Shown one piece after another: positions 22,681 to 35,089 of a stretch of 64,000 nucleotides of DNA. Position numbers and translations under genes: made by a program. Source of the DNA: Lineus longissimus (lineage: Eukaryota > Nemertea > Pilidiophora > Heteronemertea > Lineidae). The notes beneath the pieces are model-generated. The model searched no databases. It worked only from the letters and a program-made list of their open reading frames with translations, and was not told where the DNA came from. How positions within the stretch are numbered: position 1 is the stretch's first letter; each line of letters opens with the position of its first letter. Location of the stretch: positions 23,017,491-23,081,490 of the forward strand of contig NC_088310.1 of the NCBI RefSeq assembly GCF_910592395.1, read 5' to 3'.

Positions 22681-24799
22681 TGATGTACTCTAGTTTTACC
22701 GATTAAGCACTGTTCTTGAATATTTTAACCAAACCTTACTTGGTATCATGTTCATGTATTTTGTTGATGATGCCATTCAGCATGTTCCCAGTTAGCAGCA
22801 ATTACAATTGCTCAGTTCGGGGTGTTTAGGCCTGCTGGAAAGGCCTCATGAACATCCAATGCGAAACAGCACTTGGGACTTTCTGAAAGGTTGTCATACA
22901 ACGATATAGTTCAAAATTCTTTTACTGGAACCCAATGAGTCTGTTTTCTTGTTATTTATTGATGCAAATTGATTTTTGATTAGCTAATTATTAGCCATAC
23001 TTATGATGCTTTGATGTTTTCATGTAGGACTGCATTCTTGGGTTAATTATTGAGTACATGTACTTTTTGCATGTTTTTAAGAGGCAGTTTTGTAATTTTA
23101 GGAGACGTGACTACATGGCGATGCCCCAAAGCAAGATGTGCTTTGATCATCTGGGACCACGACTGCATGCTTCTCTGTCCCTGAGCATCAGGTCAAAACT
23201 TAGACCCAAGCTTGATTAAGTTCAGTATTTCTGTGGCTGCTGTATTTGGCATAATACAAAATCGGCGTCATTGATTTTGCCCTACGTTTAGGGTGGGCAC
23301 CCCAATTATCTGTTGCTAAGCAAATTTGAGGCCCCTTGCCTTGAACTTTGTGTATATTACTACATTTCTAATTAGTTCTTATAACTTGTAAAGTTAATGA
23401 AAACACACAGATGTAGAACTTTCAAATAATGTCAGTCTGAGTCTTTACCAATGTTGTACCATTATTGTTGTAATTCTACCAATAAAAACATATATGTTTT
23501 TTCAAAATGTTTGGTCTAATTTTGATTTTGTTATAGGTACCACATTTCGATAAAGCTGTTTCTTCTTCATTAAGGAACTACCAAAATATTATACTTAAAT
23601 GACTGCACGGCATTGACTTTCGCTTTGATCTCTACTTGTTTGTAACTTTTAAAGAAGCCAGACCAAATAAACAGAAATTCAGTTTACTTTAAATGCAATC
23701 GGAAGACTGGTTGCAAAAGCTTCAATTTTGGCCGAAGGTATCAATGGACAACATCTCTAGTCCACTACAACATTCAAAAGCTGAGATTACCTACATATCT
23801 GTTGTGTGTTCTTATTTGTTGCTGAATTAGGATTTGTGACTGAATGTGATAGAATACAAAAACTGAGATGAGCTCTTGTTAATATACAAGGCCCCATCCC
23901 GATTCTTGATGAGCAATGCGTATCGAGAATCCTGCTAAAAGATGGGAGTCCGCCCCAAAAATCGTGGCTAATTTTAGGCTCATCTCAAGGTCTCGAGAAA
24001 GACAATCTCCTCTGAAATAGTTGTGTGCATCATTTGAGCTTTAAAAACTGTCATAAAAATGTTATCATGCACTCTAAATGAAGTATGCTCCTTAACACAG
24101 GTTAAACAAAAAGGCATTGAAATAGGATTTTAATTGTTAAATAAACAACAATATTTTTGCCTACCTTTATTGGAGTTATTCCGATTTTCCCTGTGCGGCA
24201 GAAAATATCCAACGAATGGTTCACACTCCTTCGCCTTCAAAGTCTTGCTTAAGGAGTGCACAGTTGCATTGAGGGATTACCCTTTTAAAGGCCCTTTAAT
24301 CTTGTTAGCTATTTTCTTATTGCTGTTAGTAGGGCTTTTTGACCAAGCTAATGTCGCCTAATTCTTCTCAGGCTAATGTCCGATAACCCATGAGTTGTCT
24401 CTGTCTAGTGTCTCTGCTTAATTAGACGTGCCGCATGTTATACAATTTCCCTCAACAATTACTTGTAGCATTGTATTTTTTGCTGTCACAATGATTCAAC
24501 ACACTTTACCTGTGAGGTTAAAAGAGACGTAAAAGTTTATAAACTTATCAATATCTTAATCTTATTGCTTTTAAAATCACAAAATCACATATCAATTACA
24601 TGTTAATTACATCTGAAACTGAGATAATGATACGTAATGACTGTTCTGTTAGAAAGAAGAACCTAATTTAGCCTACACATTAATCAAATTGTTTTGTTCT
24701 TTATTGATGTTTAAATTGTATCTGCTATGTTTTAAGCCAAATCCAATTCATGAGGAGGGTGACAGATGTAATTTTTTTCAGAAAAAGACACTAGTTGCA
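22681..24799. other. CpG-poor sequence with one weak exon-like block
   Basis: No recognised gene is present. The only point of interest is 23102-23219. After the acceptor TAATTTTAG, a frame opening R-D-Y-M-A-M-P-Q-S-K stays open for about 39 codons and keeps several CpG in otherwise CpG-poor surroundings. There is no good donor, and I rate coding as unlikely but testable. Confidence 0.35.
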
Positions 24800-27700
24800 T
24801 TTTGCGGACTGAAAGTGCTCCACAATTGAGTGGACCGTGATGTCGCCAGGACAACCTGACACTTTTGATTAGAAAGCAGCCACTGTTTGGTTAAATTGCA
24901 TTCAGGTCACAGGTCATAACGGCAAAATGTCTGGTTTGCGGTGTGGTGCGGTTCGGTGCAGTGCGGTTAAAGATAAATCATATACCCAAAGAGGAAGGTG
25001 ACAGAAATTGGAACAAGATTATTGACAACATGGTTCGTTATTTTATCTTGTCATAGGGCCAGAATGCACCAAGCTGACTGTTCATTCCCTGCTGTGTATT
25101 AGGTGACCGTGACTAGTTCCCATGAAGGTATGACTCCATATCACTTAGTCCCTTCTTTCCACAGCAAAATTAGTAAAAGGGTGCCTACGATAACATCAGC
25201 AATAGCCAATTTGTCTCCAACCAATATGGCACCATACCTTGGCATAATCGTCTTTGTTGAAAATCAAAACAGGGATCATCTTCAGTGCAATCTAATCAGT
25301 AGGGTTCATCATTTCCAGAAAATTAGGGGTGTTCTATAATCAAGCCCGGAGCTAATAATACACTTCGAACCCTTAGCGTCAACAAGGGGGTAATTTCCTT
25401 GGTCTGTTTTATTATGTGATTATATTTCCAACCCAAAACATGCGGTTTGACAACTTTTAGAAAAACTACAGGAAAGAAGACACCTGACTAATGTGCGTAA
25501 TGATCAAGGTCTTGATAAGTTATATACTTCTTAACAAAATTGGATGAGCAAATATTTTGGAATGTTTAGGTCAGAAGAGTGACCCTGACTTGCACCTGGG
25601 TTTTTTCATTATAGAACTCGTGTTTGAGAATGCAATGTTTAACGGCCTGATAACATGGGAATGTTTTCTTGCTGCTGTCACAGTGCAGGAAACAACACTC
25701 TGCAACATTTGTTTTTGGTAGTTCAGGTCTTGGCACGCGCTGCTGTGGATGGCAACTTTTGATGATATTCCTAATTTCCGATAACAACCATGCTAGCAGG
25801 TATTTTGACTTAAAATATCTGCTTTGGCCAAACAGCAAGCGCCCTAATGGAATCTGGCCTTTTTCATGGTTATCTTTGCCAATATATGAAGACGTAGCGA
25901 ATGTGAGGTGAACGTATCCTTTTTTGACAAACGTAGTTAATCATGCAACTCTTTTCGGTATTCGATTTGTTTTTGGTGAAGAAAAACAACTTTATAGTAA
26001 AAACACTTTTTTCTTACAATTCATTTTGATATTTGGACCGACCAGCAAAGAAATCCTTGACAGAGATCAGACCAGATTTCAGCTCTTTGGTTGCTGGCCT
26101 GATGCTCTGTTTCTCTATCTTTAGCTGTAACTGGTAAGACTTCACAATCACCTTGCTATTTGTCGGCAATTCCGTGCCATGAATAATGGGTTTATAACAC
26201 GTAGCAGCGTGACCAAGATTAAACATTGCAATATCAAAATAGACCCAAAGAAAAGGAATTTATAGTTGCTTGTAATTGACGATGGTACTTGCGAAGAATA
26301 CAATGATTGTTATCGCTATCCCAAGTGATGCTAAATTACATATTAAGAAACTCTTGTACCGAAGTTGTTACAAAATCGTGTCAAGAAGGATGACAAATTT
26401 AGGGTCATTTTGAGGCATTGTTGGGCACCTCTGGCGATTTGGAAGTGGGGCGATTGTCCTGGCTAACTGTTACAATGTTAATAAGAAGGTGCACTCGGGT
26501 AATGAAAGAGAGAAGAGGGGACATAAGTGGGTAGGTTCGTGCAGTGATTTATAGTATTTGGTGCACAGGAATACCTTTGAATGCGACCGGAGTTTTGGCA
26601 GGGCTTCCTGTGATCCTCTCGGTTGGTACGTCCAAGGGAGGCCTGCAAGCGACCCTGTATGGCTTGAGAGATGCCGATGGTGTGCCCTGCAGGTCTGGCA
26701 GGTCAGCATAGCTTGAGGCCATAATGCCTCTGGGTGGAATTTGACGGACTGAAGCGATAGACTGAATGGTGTGATATGGCCGTAGGGTTGTCGTGTTATG
26801 ATTTCCTATTTTAGTAAAGACGCTATCTATTCTTCTTCCTCAGACTTACTTCCTGGTGTAGAGTCTTTGTTGTCATCTTTGACAGAAAGCAGAACTGCAA
26901 ACAGATTTAGTTTGAAAAATCTTTAACGAAAATTAATTTCACATTGTGGAGGATTTTGCGCCATTTTGAAATCTGGCATCTCCAGATAATGTTTTCTGAG
27001 GAAGGTTTCGGACGTGGTGATATTTGGGTTTACTTTTGTAATCGTTAGCTTTCGCAGACTGATATTGCTATCAATACGTTTTAAGGTACCAAAGCACATG
27101 CACAGAATTGGCTACTTACATGTAGCTTGGCCGAAAACTGAAATTAGAAAGCCGCGGTAGATGGTCTTGAATCTGCACTGAAGTTTGGGAACGGCATTCC
27201 TTCAATACTGAGTAGAGGAATCTGCTTCACTGCATCCATCTGGTACAATAACTAGGGCATTTGGTTTTGTCGAAAAGGTAATATTGTCTACCTCGAATGA
27301 CCTCAGGGTGGTGACAATACATCTCAATGCTTTGCGGATGAGCCTTTTTGTCTTTAAATTGTCACTGGAATAGACTCAACGTGACAAAATATCATCAAGA
27401 AATGCATTGTCCACTTGTGGAACATCTTGCGTCTTCTCATCAAGTTTCTTAAGACAAAATTGTTCCAAACGGCGGCAGAACCATCCAGGAGAAAAGACAA
27501 CGCAGTGATTTTTATTTGACCTACAGAGAAGAAGTTGTTTCAGGTGCCCAGTTGACATGGCGGCAAACTGACAATGTGGACACCTCTCAAAAATGAAGTA
27601 TTATCTCGACTAAAGATGTCAGACAATTTGTTCAGCATGTTGTCAGATTGAGAAACACAAGTTGAGCAGAAAATGCCATTGCCAGTAAACCATGCGGGTG

Positions 27701-27805
27701 ATCTGTAACAGCCGCCTGAAAGTTCAAAGGCTTCCAAGACAGTCACCTTTGGTTATTATTCTAATCCAATTAAAATAAAATGTTGCACGAACTGAAAGAA
27801 AATTC
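24800..27805. promoter_or_regulatory. CpG-recovered island upstream of a candidate first exon
   Basis: CpG rises to about 25-35 per kb (15 in roughly 26401-26840) between CpG-poor flanks. In animals with mosaic methylation such islands are often unmethylated promoters or young insertions. The island ends at the ATG exon at 27806, supporting a promoter. On the minus strand an ATG at about 27558 in perfect GCCGCCATG context opens a 60-codon frame (27376-27558) that reads plausibly (VVFSPGWFCRRLEQFCLKKL) but matches nothing known. A further minus-strand frame runs 27746 to 27540. A divergent transcript is therefore possible. Confidence 0.4.
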
Positions 27806-27840
27806 ATGGCGGATATTAGTGTTGCACAAAAGTTAACCAA
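27806..27840 (+). CDS. candidate first coding exon (MADISVAQKLT)
   Basis: An ATG followed by GCG opens 11 codons, MADISVAQKLT, plus two bases (AA) of the next codon, then a strong donor, AA|GTGAGT, at 27841. It lies at the right end of a CpG-recovered island. Acceptors in the matching phase occur downstream at 28955, 32071 and 35272; each would complete the split codon as Lys or Asn and keep an open frame. I do not recognise the protein. The Kozak context is only fair (T at -3, G at +4). The phase equals that of the plus-strand exon at 52992-53056. Confidence 0.4.
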
Positions 27841-28954
27841 GTGAGTAATTTCCTGAGATTTTTGCAGAAGACTGTGGCGTTTTTATGTGAATGCCATCTG
27901 TGGCTCTTTGGCTCCAGCGTATTACTTTGATGTTTGTTTACCTACATGTAGTAAGAGAAGATAATTGCTTCCGCTTTGAATTTTTTTTGTGTTCTTCTTT
28001 CGAAAGCCTTGTCAAGATGGTCTTCAGAGTGATCATGTTTGACAAAACGGTACCTAATTTGGATTTTTCAGTTGTCTAGTCATGCTCGTGTGAGTTTCCT
28101 GAACCCTAACTGTCTAGAATACAGAGAATACCCAAGAATGAAAAAAGATGGATGCTGTAATTTTGCTGACTCTTGGTAAAGCTAACCGTCTTATACACTG
28201 ACCCCCTCTTTTACAAGCATCTGTTTTCTGAAAGGTCATCAGAACTTGACTACGGTGTGTTAGTTACTTGGCATGGCACAACAAATGATAACATGTGCTT
28301 ATACATGTAGGTACACAATAGCTTCTGTGCAGCATTCAGTCACAATGCCACTAATGAAACATTAATCATGTTTTGATCACATTAAAATATTTATGATGAA
28401 AGATTATTTTCTAATGAGACAATCTCTCATGAATGGAAGGGATGGTAAATCTTCTCTCATTGCGTGGGAGGGTGTGGCTTTATAGCTTACAACTGAAGAG
28501 AATTGGGACATTAAAATTGGATTAGTAATGTAATCATTGTTACATTTTATGAAAGGTGAGAAAAATTGGGAACAAGACATATGCCCTGCACCCTTAAGCT
28601 TCATCACTGTTGGTCTGTTTCCTGAGTTCGGTGCTTAGTAAGCCCTATATGGTCCAGCAGTCAGTCTATCTCTTGGTTAAGATTCATGTCAAAATCAAGT
28701 CACAATGTTATTGAATCCTAGCCTAGACATCCCATGTTTAATGTTGGATTTGGTTGCTAAACAAAATTAGATGAGAAAGGTTGTATAAAGAAATGTGCTT
28801 CATATGCTTATCTCAGATTTCCTTCACCAATATGTGATAATATTTGGGGCTGAACATTATAAGCATGATCTAATGACAAAAGTGTATCTAGTTTCGCCAC
28901 ACCCCTATTGATGCTGCATTAACGCTGCCTTAAAATGTGTGCTTTTTTATTCAG

Positions 28955-29129
28955 GTACCGAAACAAAGTATTGATTTACATCACCTCAAGGTGCAACGCA
29001 GAATCCATTTTAAGTAAAGGACATTTAAACTTTTTTCACCTCGGGTTCATGGTCATCCTTTGGTTGTCATCTGCTCCTTTAGAGGTCGTCATATTGTTGT
29101 CAGAAGAGCAAAAAGCATTATCATGGTAA
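28955..29129 (+). CDS. candidate second exon for the 27806 transcript
   Basis: The acceptor GCTTTTTTATTCAG is strong. The first base completes the split codon of the exon at 27806 (AA|G, Lys) and the frame then reads YRNKVLIYITSRCNAES onward, staying open to a stop at 29129. Internal donors are possible after CCTCAAG (about 28991) and after TTTTAA before GTAAAG. The hydrophobic stretch FHLGFMVILWLSSAPLEVVILL could span a membrane if the whole frame is used. No family was recognised. Distance from exon 1 is 1.1 kb. Confidence 0.28.
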
Positions 29130-29732
29130 ATTGAACCCAAACCATTAGAACGTTGGAGTAAATCGAGACTATTTGTGCACAATCTTGCATTATGTTGAGG
29201 TTACCCTGGTATTATCTCAAGTTTGTCTCAACAGTCTCTTTTATGAATGATTTTCAGTTTCTTAAGTAATGTTCGAAATCAGATACGATTGTTAATGTTT
29301 ACTGCGATCCTTTACGCAGCTTTTGTTTGGTATTGTTGAAAGATGCGAGGTAAAGAAAGTGAAGGGCACACGTCCATTGCGCTGTCAAAGTTCGGTGTCA
29401 AAGGGTAACACATGTCTGTGAGGGACAACAGAGGAATTATCATACAGGTTTGATTATCATTTGCTACATCTGTTCCCGCAAATGTACCAAAGTTACAAAT
29501 GTTTGGATTATGTTGATTCACAAGTCGTGAAATTGCCCCTTAGCACTTGTAGGTAAGATATCATCTTTCAGGTACTGTTGGGATGTTTGTCTTTGTCTTT
29601 TGAAACACTCTGATAGCTAAAATTCGTTGCTCTGGGTGAAACTTCATACGTACATGTATATGACTTTGAATAAACTTCTGATGACAGTATAGTTGAAGGT
29701 TGGGAACATGAAATTTACCCTTTATCTTCTTC

Positions 29733-29969
29733 TTGTTACACTGCACTAAAACAGCCCATTCACAATTAGTCCAACCAACAGGTTGTCCTTGTGAAGGAAT
29801 GTACCACCACAACAAAAGGTTCTGGAATCACGGTTCATCAATATCGCAGACCCACACGTGTCAAGATTTATCCTACCCCAAAAGATTCAGAAAATCTCAG
29901 TTTAAAATTGCTCGTTTGAGTGGTGGCAGATACTATAACAAAGAAACAGGAAATTGCACGTATCAATAA
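29733..29969 (+). CDS. open frame ending in a poly(A) signal, doubtful
   Basis: This is a 78-codon frame with several cysteines and a basic C-terminal half (KRFRKSQFKIARLSGG). Its TAA stop lies inside an AATAAA hexamer (29965-29970). There is no clear acceptor at the left border and no family match. It may be a terminal exon or chance. Confidence 0.15.
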   Translation: MLHCTKTAHSQLVQPTGCPCEGMYHHNKRFWNHGSSISQTHTCQDLSYPKRFRKSQFKIARLSGGRYYNKETGNCTYQ

Positions 29970-30761
29970 AGCACCAGGACTGGTACACGATAACTAGAAT
30001 AGTTTTATTTCGTCAATTATTTTCTGCCACGCCGCATGAGAAAAGAATAGAAAGATTAGTCAAATGCGAGCAACAGATAGACATTCCAGGATAAAGACAG
30101 CACCAGATGGCTGCAAATCTGGCCCTAGCCTCTGACAACAGGCGATACAGATTTCCGTAGCCCGGGGCAGCGGAATGGCCATAAAATTGAAGAACCTCTA
30201 CAACTATTTATTGAATTTCAATATTTTGATGAAAGTTAATACCTAAATCCTCTTTACTGAATCAGGAGAATTGGATGTTTAGGGCAAGGCCTCTTGCCAC
30301 CCAACTCAAGATTGAACTTCATTTGAGCCACCAGCACATCGCCTGAGGGATCTTTTCGCAAGTTCCATGCCCTCTTCTTGAAAGGATTCAGGCTGTTGGC
30401 TATACCCCTCCGGCACCGGTAGGGTCTTCATAATTATAGCACTACACCTGCACATTACCAAATCCAATTTAATTTATTGCTCAAGATTGGCTTGAAGGAA
30501 TTCAAAGATGCCGCCATTTAAATCCATATTGGAGATTTTGAATTCCAATGCAGCATCAAGCTGTGTCGTGAAATTGAACAGAATTACGAGTCTGTTGATA
30601 ACGGTACTTTAAAATATTCGGTATATTGGGCCTAGAGTATTTGGAGAAGATGTCAGTTGTGGAGTCGTTCCTCTCCTTTAATATGTTTGCCTCTCTTCCG
30701 TAAATCAGCCTACGAACTTCGCAATACTGAAACAGGCCAAATTTACCATTTTACGCCTCCC

Positions 30762-31330
30762 TAATGATGATGACCACATCCCTGTGGTGGACTTGATATC
30801 ATACCTCACTTGCTCAGTTGGACACCAATGACGAACCTGAGACTTGTAATTAATCATGCCTGGATTGGGATTTTAGTTGTCACTTATTCGAACTAAGCTT
30901 CAAGCAAAGCCTCTAGCCAAAATACCGATAAACAAAAATAGCTAAGTTTCTTGATGATGATAACCGAATCGGTTTTTTTGTGTCTTTGGAATTTAGACCC
31001 AACCTCCTCAGTTGGACGCCTGTGGTGAATTTGAGATTGATTACTCAACATGCCTCGATCATCGAACCCAAGGACAAGTATACAAACAGCGAAGGTTTTT
31101 GAAACTTACACCTTGTTAATGATGATGACCACATCCCTGTGGTGGACCTAGATTTAGAAGCTCCCCGATGGTGAATTGGAGGCTCTGATAACTCGCCATG
31201 CTTCAATCATCAAGCCTCCAGCAGAAATATCCGAACAGCAAAAGCTTTTTAAGTTTACACTTTCGTAATGATGATCACCATATCCCAGTGGTGGACTTGG
31301 GTGAAGACACCTCCACAGTATGGTATCTTT
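30762..31330. repeat. diverged direct repeat, four copies of 150-190 bp
   Basis: The landmark TAATGATGATGACCACATCC with CTGTGGTGGACTT behind it is found at 30762, 31117 and, altered, at 31266; a weaker copy starts near 30951 (TTGATGATGATAACC). Downstream parts such as CTCAGTTGGACGCC and CATGCCTCGATCATC also recur. Spacings are 189, 166 and 149 bp. The open frame on the minus strand at 31255-31494 lies partly in the last copy and is probably not a gene. Confidence 0.75.
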
Positions 31331-31790
31331 GTGCTAGGTAAACCGCATGTTAAAAGCGACCCTGCCTCCTCATAGGTTATCTTGGTGGCACTAGAACCAC
31401 ATTCAAACTGATGCCGCCCATAGCTTCTGGCACATCTCTCACTAAAAGCAGTTCTATCCGATAACTTCAGGCAATGTTCCTTCAGGTGTTCCAAAAGGAA
31501 CTTTTATACCAAATTTTGCTTTGTCGGCCCTAAGGACCAGACTGTTCTATGACTGTATCATGGTGTGACTTTTGCCTTGAGCTTCCTTCATCGGCAGTGA
31601 TTGAACTCTGATTACATCACATTTGATGAGGCGCTAGTTTAGTTAAAAAGACCCCTGCAGCAGGATGAGTCTTGGTGGTACCCTAAAGTTAGGGTATTCT
31701 GAGGAAGGAATCTTGAAAACTGATCTTGATGTTGGAGCAGAAGTGTTAAAACAACCCCCAGTAATCAGCATATTTGATTCTATCCCTCAG

Positions 31791-31826
31791 GAAAAGGGGG
31801 AACGCATCAGGGGGTACAGAATTAAG
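31791..31826 (+). CDS. possible 36-nt microexon
   Basis: A good acceptor (TTGATTCTATCCCTCAG) precedes 12 open codons, EKGERIRGYRIK, followed by AAG|GTATAA at 31827. Both borders are phase 0, so inclusion would not shift a frame. Peptide composition is charged and exon-like. A different frame across the same bases is also open, so the call is weak. Confidence 0.25.
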
Positions 31827-32070
31827 GTATAATTTTGTCACCAATAACAATGAGGAATTTATTCTTCTCATTATCAAATTCCTTGGCAGAACAGATTATA
31901 TTTCAAAGATATTTTGCATTAAAAATTCTTTTCACAGAATTTGGTTGTTTTTTACTATGTTCTTTTTGCAACCTTTCTGCATTGCCTTGAATACATGTTG
32001 CTGGCTATTCAGCAGAAACTCGGTGTGCAGACTTGTAAGCAAAAATGCTAACTTCTCATTTTTTTTCTAG

Positions 32071-32284
32071 TACTGCAGGTGACATCAACTTTGATGGGTT
32101 GATGACAAGAAAATCCACTAATGAAGTAAAATCCTCTCAACATAAATGTGACAGAAACTCAGTGAAATTAAGTGATCTTCAACTCAAAGGGTACTTTCAG
32201 AATCACAAATTAATGGCCAAGGAGCAATGCTGTGCCTGGGGCCAGGAGATGTGTTACATCGGTCCAGAGGAATTCATCGCCTGA
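32071..32284 (+). CDS. candidate terminal coding exon
   Basis: A very strong acceptor (eight T then CTAG, ending 32070) is followed by one base and 70 codons, TAGDINFDGLMTRKSTNEVK at the start and YIGPEEFIA at the end, then TGA. The single leading base would turn the split codon of the 27806 exon into AAT (Asn), so the two are phase-compatible. An AATAAA lies at 32640-32645, a plausible 3' UTR distance. The frame contains five cysteines and no motif I can name. It could be an alternative terminal exon or an unrelated one. Confidence 0.3.
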
Positions 32285-33786
32285 AGCATTCCCCTGAAGC
32301 AGTCCGTAAGCCTGCCTTTCAGTACGCAGCTGATTTGGGGGTTACAAAACAAGAAGTATTGACCTGCGGTTATTTCCGGTTGTTTTGTTGCATTTGACAT
32401 TGCGATGAAATTTTCTTGAATGTAACTTAAGATCTAAAATATAAGCCACATTTCCTGTTCTGTCTGGCCCTGCTTTTGTCACTGTCTTTCAAGCACAAAT
32501 CATTTTGTTCATTTCCAGTCTTCTTCTGACTTTATGGCATGTCATTTTCTTAACCATCCACAACCAGAGCAGCAAAAAGATATTTTTGGCATCGGCAATT
32601 CTATGTTCAGTCAGCTCGAGACTGCACTTTATCATTATCAATAAAAATCCAACTCTAATATTTCAAGTGACAAAATATCATCCAATCACAATAAAATCTG
32701 ATGTTCCACTTGCAATTTGTCTCCGGCACTCGGCTTAATTATTCTTAATGAGTCTCAAATTTATCAATTAGTCACCTTTGGACAGATCTTTCTTCTTTTC
32801 TGTCTGAGTAAATTATATTGACTGGTTATTTGTCTGATTTGACTAATTTAATTAACTCTTCAAGTCCATCCCACTTCTTGTCGTTAAGATTTAATCATTA
32901 TTTCTATTTTAATGAGTCTGCATCGGGAAATCAGTAGAATTTCAAGTGAAAAGAAGCCAGTTAAACATAGAGACAGTATTGAGAAAAAGTAAATAATTGT
33001 GTACGGTACTGTGCATAAGTCATTTGATACTCTGTGCTTTGAAGAAGTTTTGAGCAGCTCATTCAGGGGAAGTCAGGAATCCTCAATGCTTATTTACGCT
33101 CCGGTACTGCACACATACATGTAGCAGGACCAGCTTACTGGACATTTCCTCACAGAAACTGTCTTTATCGGCAAAGATAACCCATGACACCATCCTTAAG
33201 CAATATAAAGAGGATGGAAATATAATGGCGTCTTTTGTTCGAAAATCAAAGCTAATAATTGGATGTTGCGCTCTGAGGCACTGATTGCAATCAACTTTGA
33301 AGTAATGTTTATAAATAGGACATTAAGAAGGGAACATGAGTAAAAGGAAATTACTCATTTTATTTTTAGTCCCTGATTTTGAGGTCTATTGGTCATTGTT
33401 GCTCAGGTTTAACCCTTTTATTTGCATATGAAGTGTATAGTCCTTTTTTGAACCTCAGACATTGGAGTAATCTTGTCTTACTTTCGAAATGCGAACTTCC
33501 CCTCAAAATATCATTTTGAAAATCCTTATCTAAATAACGTAGTATCTCTTCCGTACATTAAAGGGTCTGTTTTGGTTCCTTTGCTTACCGCACCACAGAT
33601 GGCAACTTTCTGTTGGTTGCCAGAAGTGATCTAAAAGGACTGAAACCAAAGCAAAAATGATTAATTACAAGTTTTGCAATAAGGGCCGAACTAACAATGA
33701 ATTGGGCAATACATCACTTTCATTCCAGGTAACCAAAAATGACAAATTCTCTTGATAACCCTTGGGTTCTTAGCATGTTGCCTCCC
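32285..33786. other. AT-rich sequence, no gene seen
   Basis: The stretch is mostly AT-rich with TTAATTA-type words around 32740-32880 and an AATAAA at 32640. A frame at 32505-32738 is hydrophobic but unsupported by splice sites. Nothing else is identifiable. Confidence 0.4.
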
Positions 33787-34002
33787 CTAGTAAAGGTAAT
33801 TTATCACATCTCGACTTTCCCTGTAACCAAGAGGGGTTGATGGCGGTCCCGCGAACCCTTGGTCATCATCATTAAGAAGAGGCCGAGGAATCCTTTCACC
33901 CCCTGAGGTCAGTTCCTCCCAACTTTGATTGATCTCTTCAGTCATAAGCTGGAGTTTCCTTATGATTAGCAAATTATTCCTGGGGTTCCCTTTCATTTTC
34001 AA
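33787..34002 (-). CDS. coding-like minus-strand frame, unrecognised
   Basis: A 71-codon frame reads KLQLMTEEINQSWEELTSGG then RIPRPLLNDDDQG. It is hydrophilic with a helix-like first half, more protein-like than most frames here. Its ATG faces the next entry about 70 bp away, head to head. No family was recognised; a transposon gene remnant or an exon is possible. There is no clear donor at the left end. Confidence 0.22.
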   Translation of the reverse strand: MKMKGNPRNNLLIIRKLQLMTEEINQSWEELTSGGERIPRPLLNDDDQGFAGPPSTPLGYRESRDVINYLY

Positions 34003-34068
34003 GATTCAATGATACCCTTCCCATGATTAATTCTCTTTACCTGGTGCATTTACCTTTAACTTTAGTAG

Positions 34069-34293
34069 CATGTGGTCACTGAAACGGCCATTATTCAGGA
34101 GGTCAAAGCTGTGGCTGAAAAGACAGAGTTTGTCCATTCTCAACTATCAGTTAGTACCGACCCTAGAACTGCACTAGCCCAATTGGGCAGCATACACGGT
34201 AACCTCAGGCAGGCTCAACTTGGATCCCCTGTTTGGGGAGCAAAAACTCTGGACAAAGCCAAGTGGCCAAAGACGGATGATAGAGAAGAGTGA
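34069..34293 (+). CDS. exon-like frame, possible terminal exon
   Basis: After the acceptor-like TTTAACTTTAGTAG (ending 34068) a frame opens HVVTETAIIQEVKAVAEKTE and runs 74 codons to TGA, ending WPKTDDREE. The amphipathic start and charged end look coding. A donor-like ACG|GTAACC lies near 34199, which would shorten it. An overlapping frame starting MWSLKRPLFRR is open for 35 codons. I cannot name the product. Confidence 0.28.
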   Translation, partial: HVVTETAIIQEVKAVAEKTEFVHSQLSVSTDPRTALAQLGSIHGNLRQAQLGSPVWGAKTLDKAKWPKTDDREE

Positions 34294-35089
34294 CTGTACG
34301 TTGCTGTGGGATGTTGTTTTCCACTTCTTCTGCAGAACACAGTCACCATAATGTTATTAAATAACTAAACAGTTGTATAATGCCCTGGTCCGTATCTCAT
34401 TGTTTCGTCTATGAACAACATGTATAACATCATGGCATGTTTTTTTCAAGAAAAAGTTAAAGAAAGCATGTCTATAACTTTCGAGCGTGGCTACAAAAAC
34501 CAGCTTTAAACCGTAAATGCCACAAACATCAATCGTTGGTCAAAAAGAAGTACTTTCAGCAGTGTAAAGTGGTAAAATATTCTTTATACCATCAATGAAC
34601 TAACCTACTATTTTCACCTTGAATTTACCTGCTGGCTGAATTTTTCAAGTTGGAACTGAAGTTTTTCAAGATGCGGTTGTTGAAATGGTGTATCTGATGA
34701 CAGATCCACCCAGGTTGGTCTAAGTGAGCACTAATGATGACCTGATGACTTACAAATTCTTACGATTACCCACAGTTATACGATTACCAACAGTTAGCAG
34801 AGTGTTTGTAGAACATCTTCGGCTTCATCCGCTCGATTGATTTTGGTTTGTATTACCAAATGAACCGATGCCTGTGCCCAGTTGGATTGAACGGGTGATG
34901 TTTGAGTGGTGCTTCCTGGCATCAAGAACAGGTTGTTGAAAATCTTAAAACTTTGACTTCAAACTTCAAAGGCTTGATGCTTCCTTGAGGTAGTTTGACA
35001 GAGGGTGAAGCGTGATTGGTTATAGCCAGAGTCCCTGTTGCTTCCCTTTTGAGAATGATGCTGTTCCCATTGAGATTGATAGAGATTGT

